NCBI GenBank assembly: GCA_020740775.1
Contig: JAHEWK010000005.1
Span: 3,534,001-3,598,000, forward strand
DNA length: 64,000 nt
Direction of reading: 5' to 3'
Source: Ilyonectria destructans
Lineage: Eukaryota; Ascomycota; Sordariomycetes; Hypocreales; Nectriaceae
Positions within the stretch are counted from its first letter, which is position 1. Every line of letters starts with the position of its first letter. The notes under the pieces were generated by a model. The model was given only the letters and a program-made list of their open reading frames with translations. It was not told the DNA's origin and ran no database searches. Made by a program: the position numbers and the translations under genes. Of this stretch, positions 36,101 through 47,426 are shown in pieces.

Positions 36101-38858
36101 AACAAGCTCGACCGCGGCGCCAGACGCCTGCAGCGACGAGGCCGGTATCAGCTGCGACGACTGCAACGGCAGCTTCAGCCGCGGCGGCAACGTCAGAGCC
36201 GTCTGCACCACCGGGCCTGCCACCGGATGCGCATGCACACCGACGGCCAGAACATGCGGCAGCGGCACTCCAGCGCCGTGCGATAGGAACGGCTGCGATG
36301 GCAGGTGGGATGGCGGCGGCTGGAACGCGACCTGTCGAGTCAACTTTCCAACCTGCCCTTGTACGCCAACAGATGCGACCTGCGGACCGGCGTCGGCGCG
36401 AAGCTGTCAGGAGGACAACTGCCAGGGTAGTGTCAGTAATGGCGTGGCCACCTGCAAGAACGCGTTCAATGGTTGCACTTGTACCCCGTCTTGCACCATC
36501 AAGCAGCCAGCTGTACCGGCCGCATCCAGCGTGGCGTTGAATCTCTACAACGCAAGCTGCTGCGAATCGGCCTCGCTGAAGACTATCCAGGTCAGCGACT
36601 TGGGCATGTGTCAGGGAGTCGATGTGGATTTCCGCGCCGTTACGCAGGCTGTAGGCCAGAGCCTCTTTGGTCGGGGCATCAAGGTCCAACTCTTCACCGA
36701 CCCGGCATGTGTCGACCTGGCGCCCTTCATCATGGGCCTCACCAACACTCCAGCCTGTGCCAGCTCTCCTGGGCTTCTTCTGCCCTTCCGCGGCATCATT
36801 CTCACCAACGGTACGAACCCGGGCACTGGCACTGGCGCAACTCCACCACCAGCCTGTACCACGCAGCAGCCGAACCTCGTCAACGCCGACACGGTCAGCG
36901 TCAACCTGTACAGCAAGTCATGCTGCGATGCTGCTCCGGCGTCAACCGTCCAGCTGGACACGCTAAGCCGCTGCGTCAACACCTCGCCGTTCCGCGACTT
37001 CACGCAGACGGTCGGCCAGAACATGTTCGGTCGCAAGATCCGCGTTCTCGGCTACACTTCCAAAGGCTGCCAGGGAACGGCGTCTGCGACGTGGGGTCTG
37101 ACCAACACCAAGCAGTGTCAGCCGGCCACCGATCCGAACACTGTGTACCAGAGCATCATGATTTTCAGAGACGGCGACTCCACGCCTGTCAACTCATGCG
37201 GCGTCAGCCCTATCAATCCCAACAACAACCCGGCCACGGTAGCCATGACCTTCTTCTCTGACGGCCGCTGCTGTGACGACGTGGCGAACATGACGGTCGG
37301 TGTAGCAGGGACATGCCGCAACTTGGCTGGTGGCGCTGAGTGGAACAGCGTGCGTATGGCGGCTGGTACAAACCTCGATGACACCGGCTACGACGTCCAG
37401 CTCTTCACCCAGCCGGACTGCGCAGATGGCTCCTCGTTGGGGGCTTTGCCAGTCGCGAACCTCGCCACGGCCAAGTCCTGCCAGGGGGCCGGGAAAACGT
37501 ACAAGAGCTTCCGGCTCCGGGCTCCGGCTGCCCCGCCAACGCCGCCGGCTCCGTCCTGTGCGAACCGTCCGGCTGCCGTTGCCGACGCTGCCATCTTTCA
37601 GCTCTACAAAGGTAGCCAGTGTTGTACGCCGGTCCAGACATCTATAGCCAAGGTCGATGGCTGCGTGTCCGTAAAAGGCGGCTTCGATCACTACACGGAA
37701 ACCGTCGCCCAGAATCTCTTCGGCAGAGGCCTGGAAGTGCAACTCTTCGCCGAATCGGGCTGTGCTGGTGCTGCATGGACTGAATACCCAACCAACAAAG
37801 CCGTATGCCGCGACAGTCCGTCACCCCCCGGTGGATGGCTCAGCCTGCGCCTTGCATCTCCGCCACCGGTCGAACAATGCGACGCCCGGCCGGCCGTGGT
37901 AAGCGCCGATTCTATCGCCCTGCAGGTCTATCACGACGAGTGCTGCTTTCTATCGCAGAAGCTCACGGCCACGGTGAACAAGTGCGTTGCCTCGGCTTCC
38001 ACCTTCTCCGGCTTCAAGGAGGCTGTCGGCCAGAACCTGTTCGGCCGCGGTATCAAGCTCTTCGTATATTCCGACACCAAATGCGCCTCGGGTGAATACT
38101 ACGAGCTCGACATCACCAACAACGACCTCTGCTGGGCTGTCCCGGGCCGCAGCTTCATATTGAAGACGCCGGAGCCTACTTGTGCAGCGCCTGCAGACAA
38201 CGACGGCAATTCCAACACAGCCGCGCTGACGCTCTTCAAGAATGCAGAATGCTGTGTAGGTGCCGGCAGCGGCAACGGTAATTATCTGAAAGGCCTGGCC
38301 GTAGGTGTCTGCCGCACTGCAGCGCAGAACTTCCGCGGCTTCGACCTCGAGGTCGGCCAGAACCTGTTCGGCAAGGGCAACAAGCTCGTCACGTACACGG
38401 CTGCGGATTGCACCGGCACTTCCATTTCTTGGGACATGAGCAACAAGTATACGTGTTTCGACCCGGGCAGGACCCTGCGCAGCGTCAAGATCGTACCGCC
38501 TGCCGTCGTGGTGAAATACAACGAGGGTGTCGTGCTCGAGGGCGGCGACACCCTCGTCCAGATAGCCTGGGCGGAGGGTCAAAATCCTTGCCGGCTCGGC
38601 GGCGAAATCAATCGCTGGCATCCAGGAGTCCCTTCGACATACCGTTCCATCTGCGGGACAGTGGTCTGCGCTGGCGGCAAATGCTTTACGTTCCAGGATT
38701 GTAGCCAGAGCAATCAAGATTTGCATATAGAAGTGCAAGGCGCCCCTGGCAAGGTCTATTCCCGCTGCACGCCGGCTTACCAAGATGTTACCGTCTGCAG
38801 TAAGAGCAACGGTGACCTTTTCGATGGCCAGGTACACCGATACTACGCTTGTCGTTAG
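33121..38858 (+). CDS. Secreted subtilase (S8) fused to tandem Cys-rich repeats
   Basis: Five exons (33121-33814, 33908-34671, 34743-35097, about 35178-35896, 35997-38858) keep one frame of about 1797 aa. Order: signal peptide (MLASIGASGLILFSLLGDKVLG); a Cys-containing module with FGGQWSPRIELSYMISN; a Thr/Ser linker; a hydrophobic stretch at about 197-226; a second Ser-rich part with basic RRRRR and QRRGR sites that could be processed; the S8 domain with Asp476 (YVVDSG), His538 (DGHGTCVAS) and Ser720 (GTSFATPTVAG); an acidic linker; three short Cys repeats; six long CC repeats; and a C-terminal Cys-rich domain ending HRYYACR. The oxyanion-hole Asn region reads SAGTHS, so Asn appears replaced by Thr. 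The acceptor of exon 4 is the least certain join. It probably acts at the cell surface or outside the cell; substrate unknown. Confidence 0.82.
36115..36500 (+). repeat. Three short Cys-rich repeats in the subtilase fusion
   Basis: Within the last exon, three units of about 40 codons follow each other. Each has a CxxNGCxG-like start, a VxxxC or ATC step and a CxCTPTxxTCG end (the third is shortened to CTCTPSC). They link the Ser-rich region to the long repeats. Such small disulphide modules occur in many secreted fungal proteins. Confidence 0.7.
36530..38490 (+). repeat. Six tandem CC-type domain repeats
   Basis: Units begin at about 36530, 36893, 37240, 37589, 37915 and 38221. Each starts with a hydrophobic strand ending in CC (LNLYNASCC, VNLYSKSCC, MTFFSDGRCC, FQLYKGSQCC, LQVYHDECC, LTLFKNAECC), then a single Cys, a VGQNLFGRGIKV-like core, a Cys about ten residues later, and a closing Cys. 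Five of six keep the QNLFG-type core; unit 3 has NLDDTGYDV instead. The five-Cys pattern suggests a disulphide-stabilised fold. I do not recognise it as a named domain. Confidence 0.8.
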
Positions 38859-40023
38859 GGACTCCGTCAGGCCCCGGGGATCCGGCTATTGAGGCCGTTG
38901 GAAGCCGCGGATCTAGGTTATCAAAGACAATATATGTTATTGGGGTTGATTCTAAGTTTATAGGACCCGCTGAATAATAATAATCATCAGTTTCAAGAGA
39001 TAGATTAACGCAATTTCAACTGATCAATAAAGCCCAACCAAGGCATCACGACCATCGAAATCCGTAATAATGCCTTGCGCGTTATGTATGCGAATGCCCA
39101 TCATCCTACAAGACGAGCCGAATAGCTAAACAATCAAGATGTGCCTCCTAATTGCCTCTACAGTAAAGTCAAGAGTCAGCACGAGCAGTAACTGACTACG
39201 TTAAATCTCATTTAACATAGCTCCACAAACATATACCTTGTCCCTCTTAATCTCAACTACAGACCCTTTACTGAACACAGCTTATGCCTCTTAATATCGG
39301 TCGATAGGGTTAGGATGGGACTCTGTCAGTAGATTCCTGGAGGTAGTTTAGGCGTACCGTGATACATCCCTTATCCCACTTTCAAGCCAAATGCGCAAAG
39401 CTGGACTGCCGTATACCGGCCTAAACCACAAGTACCTCCTCAGCCGTAGATAAAGCGGACCCCAGGGTGTGTTCTGTGAAATCTTTTCAATATAATTGCT
39501 ATACAGGACTTAAAGCTGTGTGAACCTGGCAGCAATCGCGCCCAAAACGGTGGCCCAAGTCAGAAATTCTCGGACGCAGGGGTCCTCTAAATATTCTCCC
39601 CACTGCACCGTGTCTCGCCCTTCCCGACGTTCCCCGCCCCACTCGGAATCGAAATGTCAACTAATTTGGCAAGGTATTTTTCGGGTCGTTGTCTGTGCCC
39701 AGCGGGTAAGTATATTCAGCCGACCGCTAATGACCAAACCCTAGAACTCTTTCTTCACGTGGTGTGATTAGCCCCGCTCCTTTCCTCAAGCTGTGGTGGT
39801 GTAACCCCGTACCCCGTGGGGAAAGAGGCGAACCTAGTTCCGATGGGCTTGGGAATAGTGGCGAGCGCGGAAAAGAAAACACCCTTGGAGTATTAGAGTA
39901 GCAGTGCTCTCGCCTTCCCCTCGATTCTTTCCTTCACCACACACTCACATCCTCCAACACTTTCTTTTCTATTGACAGGACCTCCAAGTATTAGCACTAC
40001 GACGCGACACCAGTCGATTGAAG
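38859..40023. other. Intergenic
   Basis: Nearly 1.2 kb without a gene. C-rich promoter-like stretches at 39600-39660 and 39900-39960 lie upstream of the sugar transporter. No repeat is evident. Confidence 0.5.
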
Positions 40024-41911
40024 ATGGCTATCTTTGGAAAGACGAAGGGGGCTGAGCTAGCTGTTGGTTCAGCAGTCGCAGCTGTACGCGTTGCCCAGTT
40101 CTGCTTCACCCTACTTGCTGCGCAACGGTTGAAATCTAACAAAGTGATTACCAGGTCCTCCCCAAAGACTCCCGGCCGTGGTATCGCACACCGCACCTCA
40201 TCAAACTAAACCTGCTTCTGCTAGTTCCCATCTTGTCTTCCGCCTCAGTGGGCTGCATGATAGTAAGAACAACTCTTACAGGTCGGTAGGGATCTTTTGC
40301 AAACAGGTTATCTAACTTATTTTCTTTTCTTTTCTCGGCTCTATGATGAACGGCCTCCAAACCCTCCCCCAGTGGCGAGAGTACTTCGGCAACCCCCAAG
40401 GCGCGATTTTCGGCCTTATCAACGCTGTCTACCCACTCGGAATGGTCATTGCCATGTTCGTCATCACATACGTGTCGGACCGCCGGGGCCGCAAACTTCC
40501 CTTGACAATTGGGCTTGTTTGTTGCATTGGTTGTGCTATTTTGCAAGGCCTATCGCCCACCCTAGCCAGTTTCGTTGTCGCCAGAGCCCTTCTTGGATTC
40601 TTCGCAAGCTTCCTTATTCAGCCGAGCCCGATCATCATCGCCGAGCTTGCGTATCCGACTCAGCGTGGAAAGATAACGGCAATGTATAATACTTTCTACG
40701 TAAGTTGCCTCTGGGGAATTGTAATGGAACTCCTTGTTCTTTTTATGCAAAGAGACAGCGGCGGGGGCGTACCAATGGCAGCGATGCTAACTACTACTCG
40801 CAGAACCTTGGTGCTATCATTGCCGCTTGGTGTACATTCGAGACTTTCAAGATATCGACAACATTGAGCTGGCGAATCCCTTCCTTACTCCAGGGCGCAC
40901 TTCCAGTCTTGCAGCTTGCGGGACTCTTCTTCCTCCTTGAATCCCCGCGGTATGCTCACCCCCTTATTTGTCTTAAGAGAGTTAACTAATGCCACCCATC
41001 AGATGGCTCGTCTCTCGCGGTCGCTCTAAGGAGGCTCATAAAGTCTTCGCCGATCATCATGCAGCCGGCGATCTAGACTCGCCCCTTATCGCTTTCGAAA
41101 TGGAAGAGATGCAGCATTGAGAGAAGAGGCCAAAAATATGTCGCAAAGCTCTTGGCTCGATCTCTTCCGGACCCCGGCGGACCGGAAACGGACCACGATC
41201 GTCTTCATTGTGGGCGTATTCAGCCAGTGGGGCGGCGTGGCCGTCGTCTCATATTATCTCACACTCGTCCTCGATACGATCAGCATCACCAAAGTAAAGG
41301 ACCAGACCCTCATCAACGGACTACTACAGATTTTCAACTGGTTTACTTCGATGGTCTTTGGAGCCATGATGGTCGATCGTCTCGGCCGTCGTACTCTATT
41401 CCTCAGTTCCACGGCTGGCATGCTGGCAAGCTATATCGCCTGGACTGGATTAATGTCCCATTTCGTCGCTACCCAGAGTGAGAACGCAGGTCGGGCCGTT
41501 GTCGTATTTATTTTTATCTATTTCTTCTTCTATGGCATTGCATGGACCCCTCTACTTCAGGCGTATCCCGTTGAAATCTTCCCATACACGCTGCGCGGAC
41601 GAGGTCTATCATTTACCTACATCACCTCGTTCACAGGCCTTATCATCGGCAACCAGGTCAACCCAATCGCGAGGAAGACAATTGGGCGGAAGTATTATAT
41701 AGTATTTTGCTGCCTGGTTGGCATTCTTTTTGTTGTCCCAACTTGGTTCCTGTTCCCAGAGACAAAGGGCCACACGTTGGAGGAGATCCGGGAGGTATTT
41801 GAGGGGAAGTTGGTGGAGAAAATCAACAAGGAAGCGGCGATGGAAGCGGGTGAGGGAGACAATGCCCCAGACAAGAATGCGGGGGACCTGAAGCACATTG
41901 AGCTTGCTTAG
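40024..41911 (+). pseudogene. MFS sugar transporter (lactose/hexose permease type), probably disrupted
   Basis: Recognisable exons are 40024-40083, 40155-40262, about 40335-40701, 40801-40949, 41003 to about 41112, and about 41117-41911. The protein has KLNLLLLVPILSSASVG, MMNGLQTLPQW, SDRRGRKLPL (motif A), a second VDRLGRRTLF, YGIAWTPLLQAYPVEIFP and PETKGHTLEEI, all marks of the fungal sugar porter family of 12-helix plasma-membrane proton symporters. Two defects show. The segment that normally reads GYDGSMMNG lacks GYD, and no AG acceptor precedes it (TTTTCTCG stands where an acceptor is expected). At about 41105-41117 the frame shifts by one base (EMEEMQH-stop against the continuing REEAKN frame). 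Either real decay or sequence errors explain this. Confidence 0.7.
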
Positions 41912-42682
41912 GCTGGAAACAGGCGGTATACTAGTATTGTTTGAAGTGAGCGCGCTGGATTGTAGGGCTTTCGTGGCGGACTGGGCATTGACGGATCAGA
42001 CTGAATCGAAAGATTAATGTTTAATTTGCCCTGCATGCATCCAGTAGTTGTGACTGTGCCGGTGAGCAGCCTTCGAAGTATTGGAGTCTGCATGAATTTG
42101 GACTAGCTGCTGGGTGTGGTGGAGAGCTTAATTCACTCCAAGCTGAGAATGAGCGCATGCGTGTATGCGGAGAGCTCTCTGTGGGTGAGAGATCACATTG
42201 TGCCTTATCGCCATCCAGTGTGTTGAGCCCAATCGACCCCCTATAAGAGTCACGGCTTGGGCGCAATTCTCTAGCTCATGTGGCTTGGGTCGCTTGAGTT
42301 CCTTGATTATGCGGCTGTCCGTGAGCGTTGCGAGGAAGGCTGTGGATCCATGGCAGCCTCCTAAGCTTGTAGTCTACAATCCCGGCATCACTCTCATCGA
42401 GCGGCAGCTGCAAAGGACCCCCAGAGATTCAATGGGCCCAAACTAGCCCCTATTAAGGACAAGTAGATGCGCAAAGGACAATACAAAGGCACAAAGGTAC
42501 GGAGGACACGCTCCCGACGCTCCCCGCTCCCGACGCTTCCCGACGCTCCCCGCAAGCATGCATTCATCTCCGACTTCTCGCAACCCCGTCTCCTCAACTT
42601 CCCTACCTCCACACCATATGCTTGGCCAAGAATCGCATCTGGAACAATTCGCCGTTTACTCGATTGCTAGTCGACCCAGTCT
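41912..42682. other. Intergenic with a short C-rich minisatellite
   Basis: There is no gene. At about 42510-42552 the motif CCCGACGCT(T/C)CCCG recurs three to four times in tandem with small variations. Confidence 0.5.
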
Positions 42683-42685
42683 TTG

Positions 42686-43720
42686 ATGTTTGAACCAGGG
42701 TCTCCAACTGCAGGCCCGCAGAAGCGCCAGCGGAAGCCCAATCTGCATCGGTGGAAGCGGTCCGCAGTCGCCTGTGAGCAATGCCGGTTGCGCAAGATCA
42801 GGTATGACAATGTCTGGCCCGCCTGCGGATTCTGTCGACGGAACGGAGCCCCGTGTTCCTTTCTCTACGGCCCCAACGCCAACGACTTTTCCTCGTTAGT
42901 CACACGTTCCCCTCCCACAGTTCTGGAGTGTTTGGGTTTCTCATCAGGGCTACCAGCTTCGACCCCGCGAGTCTGGCCATTCTGGACCGCGTTAACCATG
43001 TCCTCTCTCTTCTAGAGAACTTGCTGGTCGAGCGGGTAGAGGCGGCAGGCCCTATGCCACAGCAGTCTGAGGCGTCGTCTGCGTCAGTCTTGGGTTCCCC
43101 GTCCGGCGCAGGAGCCTCCCCCATGGGCATGGGTGTATAACACCAAGCGGTCCACACAAGGCGCCAGGATATCCTGCTGGATGGTGCCGACATTCCTGAA
43201 ACTGTAATGGCTTTCGAGGCAGTTTTGAGATGGCCAATATTTAAGAATGCCGGCGTACAAGTCCAACCATTTATCCTACAACCCGGCCATGATGACGCAG
43301 ATGCGTCTCCTCAAGGGTCAACAACTTGCTTGGAAGGTCTCGGCAGAGATATAGAGAAAGTTTACCTGGCCACCCTATCCAAAGAGTTTCTTGCCTACGT
43401 CCACGTCAAAAATCCAATCCTCGATGTTCCCGAATTCAAGTCTCATATCAGGAATGCGGTGCTGAATGGCCTAAGCTGGGACGGTCCGTCGTGCCTCGTG
43501 GTATTGACACTTCCTTCTCACAGAACTGAAGTAGAAAGTGCTAGTTCCCTTGAAGCTTATTGCTTGCGCCCTTAGCTGCCTCGCATCACCCTTTGAGCTG
43601 GATGGAGCAGCACCCAAGTCAAGCCCCTCGCCCTCATATAACCCAACAAATAAGGCTATTGCAATAGTATATTACCTTATAGCTAAGAAACAGATCGGAC
43701 TTATAGAGCTGTACTGACTT
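42686..43720 (+). pseudogene. Zn2Cys6 transcription factor pseudogene
   Basis: The N-terminus shows a zinc-cluster domain, ACEQCRLRKIRYDNVWPAC then FCRRNGAPC, but the third zinc ligand is Tyr (TAT, 42803-42805) instead of Cys, as expected from a TGT-to-TAT transition. After a probable intron (42895 to about 42947) come PASLAILDRVNHVLSLLENL, an in-frame TAA (43138-43140), QDILLDGADIPETVMAFEAVLRW, and in another frame ACALSCLASPFELDGA, which are typical early middle-homology segments of the family. The gene then stops in AT-rich DNA, so the regulatory domain is missing. It cannot encode a normal activator. Confidence 0.75.
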
Positions 43721-43935
43721 TAGATTTAGTATTTATTTCTTTTTGAGGTCTTTAAGATATACTATTTATAGGCTTTTAAAATCTAATTCTACTTTAATTA
43801 AGTCTCTATATAGTTTAAAAAAGAAATACCAACAATAGGATCAATAATACAGACTATATATCCAGTCTATTTAAAGGTTAACAGTTTACTCAGACAGACT
43901 AAGGTTTTCAGTCTAACTGGTTACCTTTTGCAATA
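43721..43935. repeat. Short AT-rich block
   Basis: About 0.2 kb of AT-rich sequence truncates the zinc-cluster pseudogene. It lacks coding character and is probably RIP-affected repeat debris. Confidence 0.45.
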
Positions 43936-43940
43936 CCTTA

Positions 43941-44804
43941 ATGAGCTACAGTAACAGCTGTATCTTGAAAAAGCTAGATCTTGGAAAAGGCAAAATCATA
44001 ATAGATATAAAAGCTCTGCAAGCCCTCTTGCATTCCAGCCGTCCTTCCATCCTTATACACACCTCGACCAACCACCACACCAACCGAATAAGATGGCTTT
44101 CCGTCTCACACTCCAGACCAATGTGGTCTCTCCCAATCGTAGCTATGCGTGATAATAACTATAGCTACTCAGTTGAGGGACTACATGCCACAGCAAGCAC
44201 GGCGAGCAGCAACGAAGCGCGAACCCAGATGATGCTCTGCACGATGCTACAAGAAACAGCTGGCAGTAATAGTTATCTGTTTGAACACAGCGTTCGCGAC
44301 GAGTATAAATCTTCACGCAAGTTGCAAGATATCCGCCTTGCCGACATTGACAGCGATGGAGTAATTGTACCTCGTCCGCCATTACAAGTCCTAGGTCAGC
44401 TGACGAACCAATTCCAGAACTGGGATATTATAGGGTTAAGCAATAGTGGTGAAGCACGAATCTTCCGAAACTTGTACAAGGAGGGGTTCGTTGACGACCC
44501 CAGATGGAAGCGACTCCAGGAATACCAACCTTCAGGCATTGGGCGTCCGACGAAGGATATTCAAATTATTGACATCGATGGGTAAGCAAAGTTTGCGATA
44601 CTCCCATCATCATCACCCTCTAACATAGCCGACAGGGACCAAAAGGCTGACTACCTTTGGATAAACCCGCTCGATGGAAGTGTAAAGGTATGGCTCAATA
44701 ACTACCCGAACCTGCCTGCGTGGCTAGAGGTTGGCGAGGTAACTAAAGGCGCCGGCACCTCGGTGGCTAATGTTAAGTACGCCATGCTGAGGCCTCGCAC
44801 GTAG
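43941..44804 (+). CDS. FG-GAP/VCBS-like repeat protein, possibly partial
   Basis: Two exons (43941-44581 and 44636-44804, joined in phase within DIDGDQKADYLW) give about 270 aa. The DxDxDG-like loops RLADIDSDG and IIDIDGDQKAD, followed by LWINPLDGSVKVWLNN, are the calcium-binding loops of FG-GAP/VCBS beta-propeller repeats, as in many secreted fungal proteins. Only about two to three blades are present where a propeller needs seven, and no signal peptide is clear at the chosen ATG, so this may be the tail of a longer decayed gene. It sits beside pseudogenes and AT-rich DNA. Role unknown. Confidence 0.5.
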
Positions 44805-45594
44805 AATGCAGCTGTGTCGCGTCAGTATGTAGTTGTTAACCCAAATACGGGTGCATTAGGTGCCTGGTTTAATAAACAACTAGGCTGTATATGTGTTGAT
44901 TCGGACTCGGACTCGGTCTCAAAGCCCCCCCGGTGTCAGGGGAAGGGCTCGATCTGGTCGGAAACACATTTTAGTAGCATATTAAGCCTGCGGCTGCAGA
45001 AGACCTGATGCGATGCTGCGAAGCCGAGATAAATTTGCTGCCATTACCATTTTGCTTCAGGATCTATCCAATCGGAATCATCTAACTGACTCCGTCGCTA
45101 ACACCCTCTGTCCACTTCCCATGCAATCACAGTCCCGACCCGACGTCCCGATTCATACTGTAAACCCGGTTTTCTCTAAAATGGTGGGGTCTAGTCGCGT
45201 GGGGAAATGTGTGGAGTGGCCACTCGGAGCTGAGGAAAGCTATCTGAGCTAAATAGTCCATTTTCTCAGCTCAGATAATCCGTTTCCGGTGCCAGGAAAT
45301 CGCAGGATTCGCAGGCAAGCATCTTTAGTTTAGGCACGAACGAGGATCGCGCCAGCAGGACACAACGTAATTTTTACAGTCATTCTTTCCATCTAGTTTC
45401 GCTTTCTTCATAACTATTAATACAAATGAGGGTCCCTCCACAGCCTGAGAGTCGCTAAAGCTCTGACAAAATCTCAGCCCACATCTCCTACTGCTTCTTT
45501 TACCCGCTGCCACTTTGAGCTTAGGCACCCGTTCCACTCGCAGATCGCTGGACGTCTTTTTCGTTATCGGTCATTATACACCATTCCACCCGAA
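44805..45594. other. Intergenic
   Basis: No gene supported. An inverted pair of AGCTGAGGAAAGCTATCTGAGCT-like and CTCAGCTCAGATAA sequences near 45225-45285 could form a stem of modest length. The rest is promoter space of the SDR gene. Confidence 0.4.
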
Positions 45595-47005
45595 ATGACT
45601 GGTATCCAAGTCCATTCCGTCCCTAAGGACCACTTCAAAAACATGGAGCATTTTGATGTCTACCCTGAGATTGACCCCCTTCAGGAGCTTAAGGGCTCGT
45701 TCAAAGGAAAGAACGTCGTTGTTGCCGGAGGCTCTGGAGGAATAGGGAAAGTTCGTGGAATGCTTCTCTTGTGTCATTTCTCAGAACCGATGCTAACAGT
45801 ACTACTGCAGGTAATCGCAGAAGCCTTTTGTCTTGCTGGTGCCGCGTCGCTCTGCATCGTTGCTAGGTCAAAGGAGAAGTGCGAGAAGGCAAAGGCCGAC
45901 ATTCTTGCAGCCTGCAAGCCTCATGGACTGGAGCCCGAGATCGTCGCAGCCAGCGGATTCGACGTCGGCAACACCGAAGACGTCGACAGGTTCTGGGCGA
46001 ACTTCAAGAATCACCCGCTTAGGGTAGATGTTGTCGTTAACAACATGAGTACGCCCTCTGATCTGTGTCTTTTGATGGAAATGTATAAGAATAATGTATA
46101 ACTGATACGCGATAGTACGAGTCGACGACAGAGCCTTTGAGAAAATTGGTGACACCGATCCCAACGCGTGGTGGGATCTTTGGGTGAGTGAATGGGCGGG
46201 CAGCAAACTCAATCCCACCTATCCACCAAGCTGATCTAATGTATTGACTCTTTTGACAGGAGACCGTTGTAAAGGGCTCATACCTGATGTCGCGTGGCGC
46301 GATCCGCAACCGTGACGGGGATGTGAAGGGCCTAACTATTATAAACACAACGTGAATTTCCACGCCTACCGTTTTGCCACTTTCAGTCCTACGAACTAAG
46401 CTGACTATCATCACCATGTAGATCGGATCAATCTAATCAAGGGTTCGCTGCCACTAGTGTCTACCAAGGCACAAAGAGTGCTTTGAATCGGTGAGTTCCC
46501 CAACGACCCGTGTTGTGTCTGAATTTGTATTTAACCCGTGTAGTCTCACCGAGGCTCTTGACTGGGACCACGGCCCGGATGGTCTGCGCACGTTTGCATT
46601 ACACCCAGGTGAGTAATTTTACTTATTACAGTCTTCTCGTACATGTTGACAGTCTTGACTCACACATGGCTTCCCGCGCTCTAAGGCTCTATCTTAACCG
46701 AGAGCACTGCCAAGCATTTCCCAGACCTCGAGATCCCCGGTAACGTCTGTCTGCCCGGTGGCTTCTGCGTTTGGCTCGCGACGTCAGATAAGGCGGACTC
46801 CTTCAAGGGCCGTTACATAGACGGAAGTAAGGACCTTAAGACTCTCACTACTATTGCAGAGAAGAATGCCGGCAACCCTGAGTGGCATAAGATGCGTCTG
46901 GCTACTGGCTTACTGAGTGCCATTCCCGATGGGCTTCCTGACGTAGTCACTATTAAAATAATTCAACTTTACTATGAACGCGCCAAGGCTGCTAAAGACT
47001 GCTAG
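45595..47005 (+). CDS. Short-chain dehydrogenase/reductase (classical SDR)
   Basis: Seven exons (45595-45750, 45811-46048, 46116-46183, 46260-46351, 46422-46490, 46544-46608, 46686-47005) give 335 aa with every phase consistent. The nucleotide-binding motif is AGGSGGIG at residues 44-51, the strand-4 motif is VVVNNM, and the active site has a Ser-rich INTTSDQS strand and Tyr-x3-Lys (VYQGTK). Such enzymes oxidise or reduce alcohol/ketone groups with NAD(P)H in the cytosol or at membranes; substrate unknown. The frame after the TAG stays open for 115 codons to a second TAG at 47351-47353 and encodes two strongly hydrophobic helices, so the stop may be a nonsense change in a longer membrane-anchored protein. 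Confidence 0.82.
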
Positions 47006-47353
47006 AAGATATCGTCTACGATCTCGGAGTGGTTTTCAAGTGTTAACGATATATTAAATATAGCTCCTAGAGTAGGTATTCTCTCGACAGGCCTTAAGTT
47101 TAATATCCACATATGTCTCGTTGCAGCTCTGGTAGGCATCCTCCTTTTTGCCCTGGCTCTTGGCGGCCTCTTAGTCGCTGATACTGGCACTCTAGGTAAG
47201 TTCTCTCGAATTTCCTTTATGAGCACTGTTTTGGTAGTGATTGCCGGTATTGCCGCTCTCCCGCCCCTGATTCTGCCATCGATCACGGCGTTCTCAATAC
47301 CAAGCCTGCTCCGAAGGGTCGGTCTACTGAAGGACAAAACGGTGATTTCTTAG
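47006..47353 (+). other. Open membrane-helix tail in frame after the SDR stop
   Basis: The frame directly after TAG (47003-47005) encodes an amphipathic linker, then VAALVGILLFALALGGLLVA and STVLVVIAGIAALPPLILP, ending LLKDKTVIS and TAG. Length, hydrophobicity and frame continuity argue that it was, or still is, translated with the SDR. It could also be an eroded 3' fusion partner. Confidence 0.5.
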
Positions 47354-47426
47354 ACTTGCTTGGTGCTGCTTCAGCTTTAGCCGTATCTGCTATAGTCTGC
47401 TGCTTCTAGTGTCGCTGCTAAGTGTG

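Noticed and set aside
47002..47337. Minus-strand 111-codon ORF over the SDR tail
   Set aside because: It is basic and low in complexity, and it is the complement of the hydrophobic plus-strand frame, which has better coding character.
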